NCBI GenBank assembly: GCA_948888345.1
Contig: CAQTPN010000066.1
Location: forward strand, 1,903-7,618
DNA length: 5,716 bases
From: an uncultured bacterium
GTDB lineage: Bacteria > Cyanobacteriota > Vampirovibrionia > Gastranaerophilales > Gastranaerophilaceae
Reading direction: 5' to 3'
Position numbers and translations under genes: made by a program. Position 1 is the stretch's first letter. Every line of letters starts with the position of its first letter. Under the pieces are notes generated by a model. The model had not been told where the DNA came from, did no database searches, and saw only the letters and a program-made list of their open reading frames with translations. Below, one piece after another: positions 5,527 through 5,716 of this stretch.

Positions 5527-5559
5527 CCGAAAGTCTAATTTTAAAATCTCTATATATAA

Positions 5560-5588
5560 TTTATAACAATTAATTTATATTTTGTAAA
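5560..5588 (-). promoter_or_regulatory. Probable sigma70-type promoter of the nuo operon
   Basis: On the minus strand TTTACA (5588-5583, one mismatch to TTGACA) is followed after exactly 17 bases by TATAAA (5565-5560). A TG at 5568-5567 gives an extended -10. Transcription would start near 5553 and leave a leader of about 60 bases before nuoA. Since downstream genes overlap or nearly touch, this is likely the main promoter for the whole operon. The region is very AT-rich, so chance matches are possible. Confidence 0.6.
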
Positions 5589-5613
5589 TTAAATATTAAT
5601 ATTATTTAAAGAG

Positions 5614-5622
5614 TGCTATAAT
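5614..5622 (+). promoter_or_regulatory. Extended -10 promoter element for proS
   Basis: TGCTATAAT is a perfect extended -10 (TG, one base, TATAAT at 5617-5622). The -35 position at 17 bases spacing reads TATTAA (5594-5599) and is weak, as is common when the extended -10 is present. Transcription would start near 5629, about 47 bases before the proS ATG, too short a leader for a T-box. It lies back-to-back with the nuo promoter, whose -35 box is only a few bases away. Confidence 0.6.
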
Positions 5623-5633
5623 TTTTATGGTCA

Positions 5634-5645
5634 GTGAAATTTCAC
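5634..5645. promoter_or_regulatory. Perfect 12-bp palindrome just downstream of the proS start point
   Basis: GTGAAATTTCAC is a perfect inverted repeat with no spacer. It sits about 5 bases after the predicted proS transcription start and 30 bases before its ATG. This position would suit a repressor operator, but no regulator is identifiable in the window, and a 12-base palindrome can arise by chance in AT-rich DNA. Confidence 0.3.
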
Positions 5646-5666
5646 CGATAATTTACAAAAATTTAT

Positions 5667-5670
5667 GAGG
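5667..5670 (+). promoter_or_regulatory. Ribosome binding site of proS
   Basis: GAGG is placed 5 bases before the ATG at 5676. It decides the start: the earlier ATG at 5665 runs into TGA after four codons, so it cannot be the gene start. Confidence 0.7.
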
Positions 5671-5675
5671 AATTT

Positions 5676-5716
5676 ATGAGAGCTTCAAAACTTTTTATAC
5701 AGACACTGAGGGATTT
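5676..5716 (+). CDS. proS: Prolyl-tRNA synthetase, N-terminal end (truncated by window edge)
   Basis: Only 13 full codons are inside the window, giving MRASKLFIQTLRD followed by a partial codon. This matches the very characteristic opening of bacterial-type ProS, M(R/K)xSxLFxPTLRExP, where the enzyme charges tRNA-Pro with proline in the cytoplasm. The usual Pro before TLR is Gln here. A GAGG ribosome site and an extended -10 promoter precede it. The gene is divergent from the nuo operon and has no functional link to it. The call rests on a short stretch, so the remainder of the gene to the right would settle it. Confidence 0.78.
   Translation, partial: MRASKLFIQTLRD

Noticed and set aside
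5623..5675. T-box leader for proS
   Set aside because: The predicted leader is only about 47 bases and shows just a 12-base palindrome. T-box leaders need far longer structured RNA with a terminator, which is not present.
5495..5675. Rho-independent terminator or small RNA in the intergenic region
   Set aside because: The region is AT-rich with no GC-rich stem followed by a T-run. Both flanking genes read outward, so only promoters are expected there.

Overview
The window is an AT-rich bacterial segment (about two thirds A+T by eye) almost filled by one operon on the minus strand. Read 5'->3' on that strand, the operon is nuoA-nuoB-nuoC-nuoD-nuoH-nuoI-nuoJ-nuoK-nuoL, with nuoL running off the left edge. 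At the right edge a divergent plus-strand gene begins; its first 13 codons look like the start of proS (prolyl-tRNA synthetase). Shine-Dalgarno sequences and sigma70-type -10 boxes indicate a bacterium. The sequence alone does not name the taxon. An anaerobe or a reduced host- or gut-associated lineage is plausible, but that is only a guess.

Layout: 1-571 nuoL (5' part); 571-1068 nuoK; 1069-1608 nuoJ; 1622-2086 nuoI; 2086-3081 nuoH; 3081-4196 nuoD; 4196-4582 nuoC; 4579-5127 nuoB; 5141-5494 nuoA; 5495-5675 a divergent promoter region; 5676-5716 proS (5' end). The nuo genes are translationally coupled: most neighbours overlap by 1 or 4 bases or abut, and the longest gap inside the operon is 13 bases. 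No stretch over 300 bases lacks a gene.

How the genes work together: they encode the connecting arm (NuoB, C, D, I) and the membrane arm (A, H, J, K, L, presumably M and N further left) of a complex I-type oxidoreductase. The NADH module genes nuoE, nuoF and nuoG would normally lie between nuoD and nuoH. Here nuoD and nuoH overlap by one base, so the operon is of the 11-subunit layout known from cyanobacteria, several anaerobes and archaeal Fpo, and the electron donor is not NADH through the usual module.

Main observation: all Fe-S cluster ligands in NuoB and NuoI are intact, but residues that make canonical complex I a quinone-reducing proton pump are replaced across several subunits. NuoD lacks the quinone-site His, Tyr and Asp (now Leu21, Pro70, Ile122). 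NuoH lacks the RxGPNRxG loop and most acidic residues of the channel next to the quinone site. NuoA has ETQ for DVE, NuoK has Asn for its second membrane Glu, and NuoJ has a rewritten TM3. The reading frames are all open and the ribosome sites good, so this looks like a specialised, co-evolved complex I relative rather than a decaying one. It may use an unusual acceptor or coupling mechanism.
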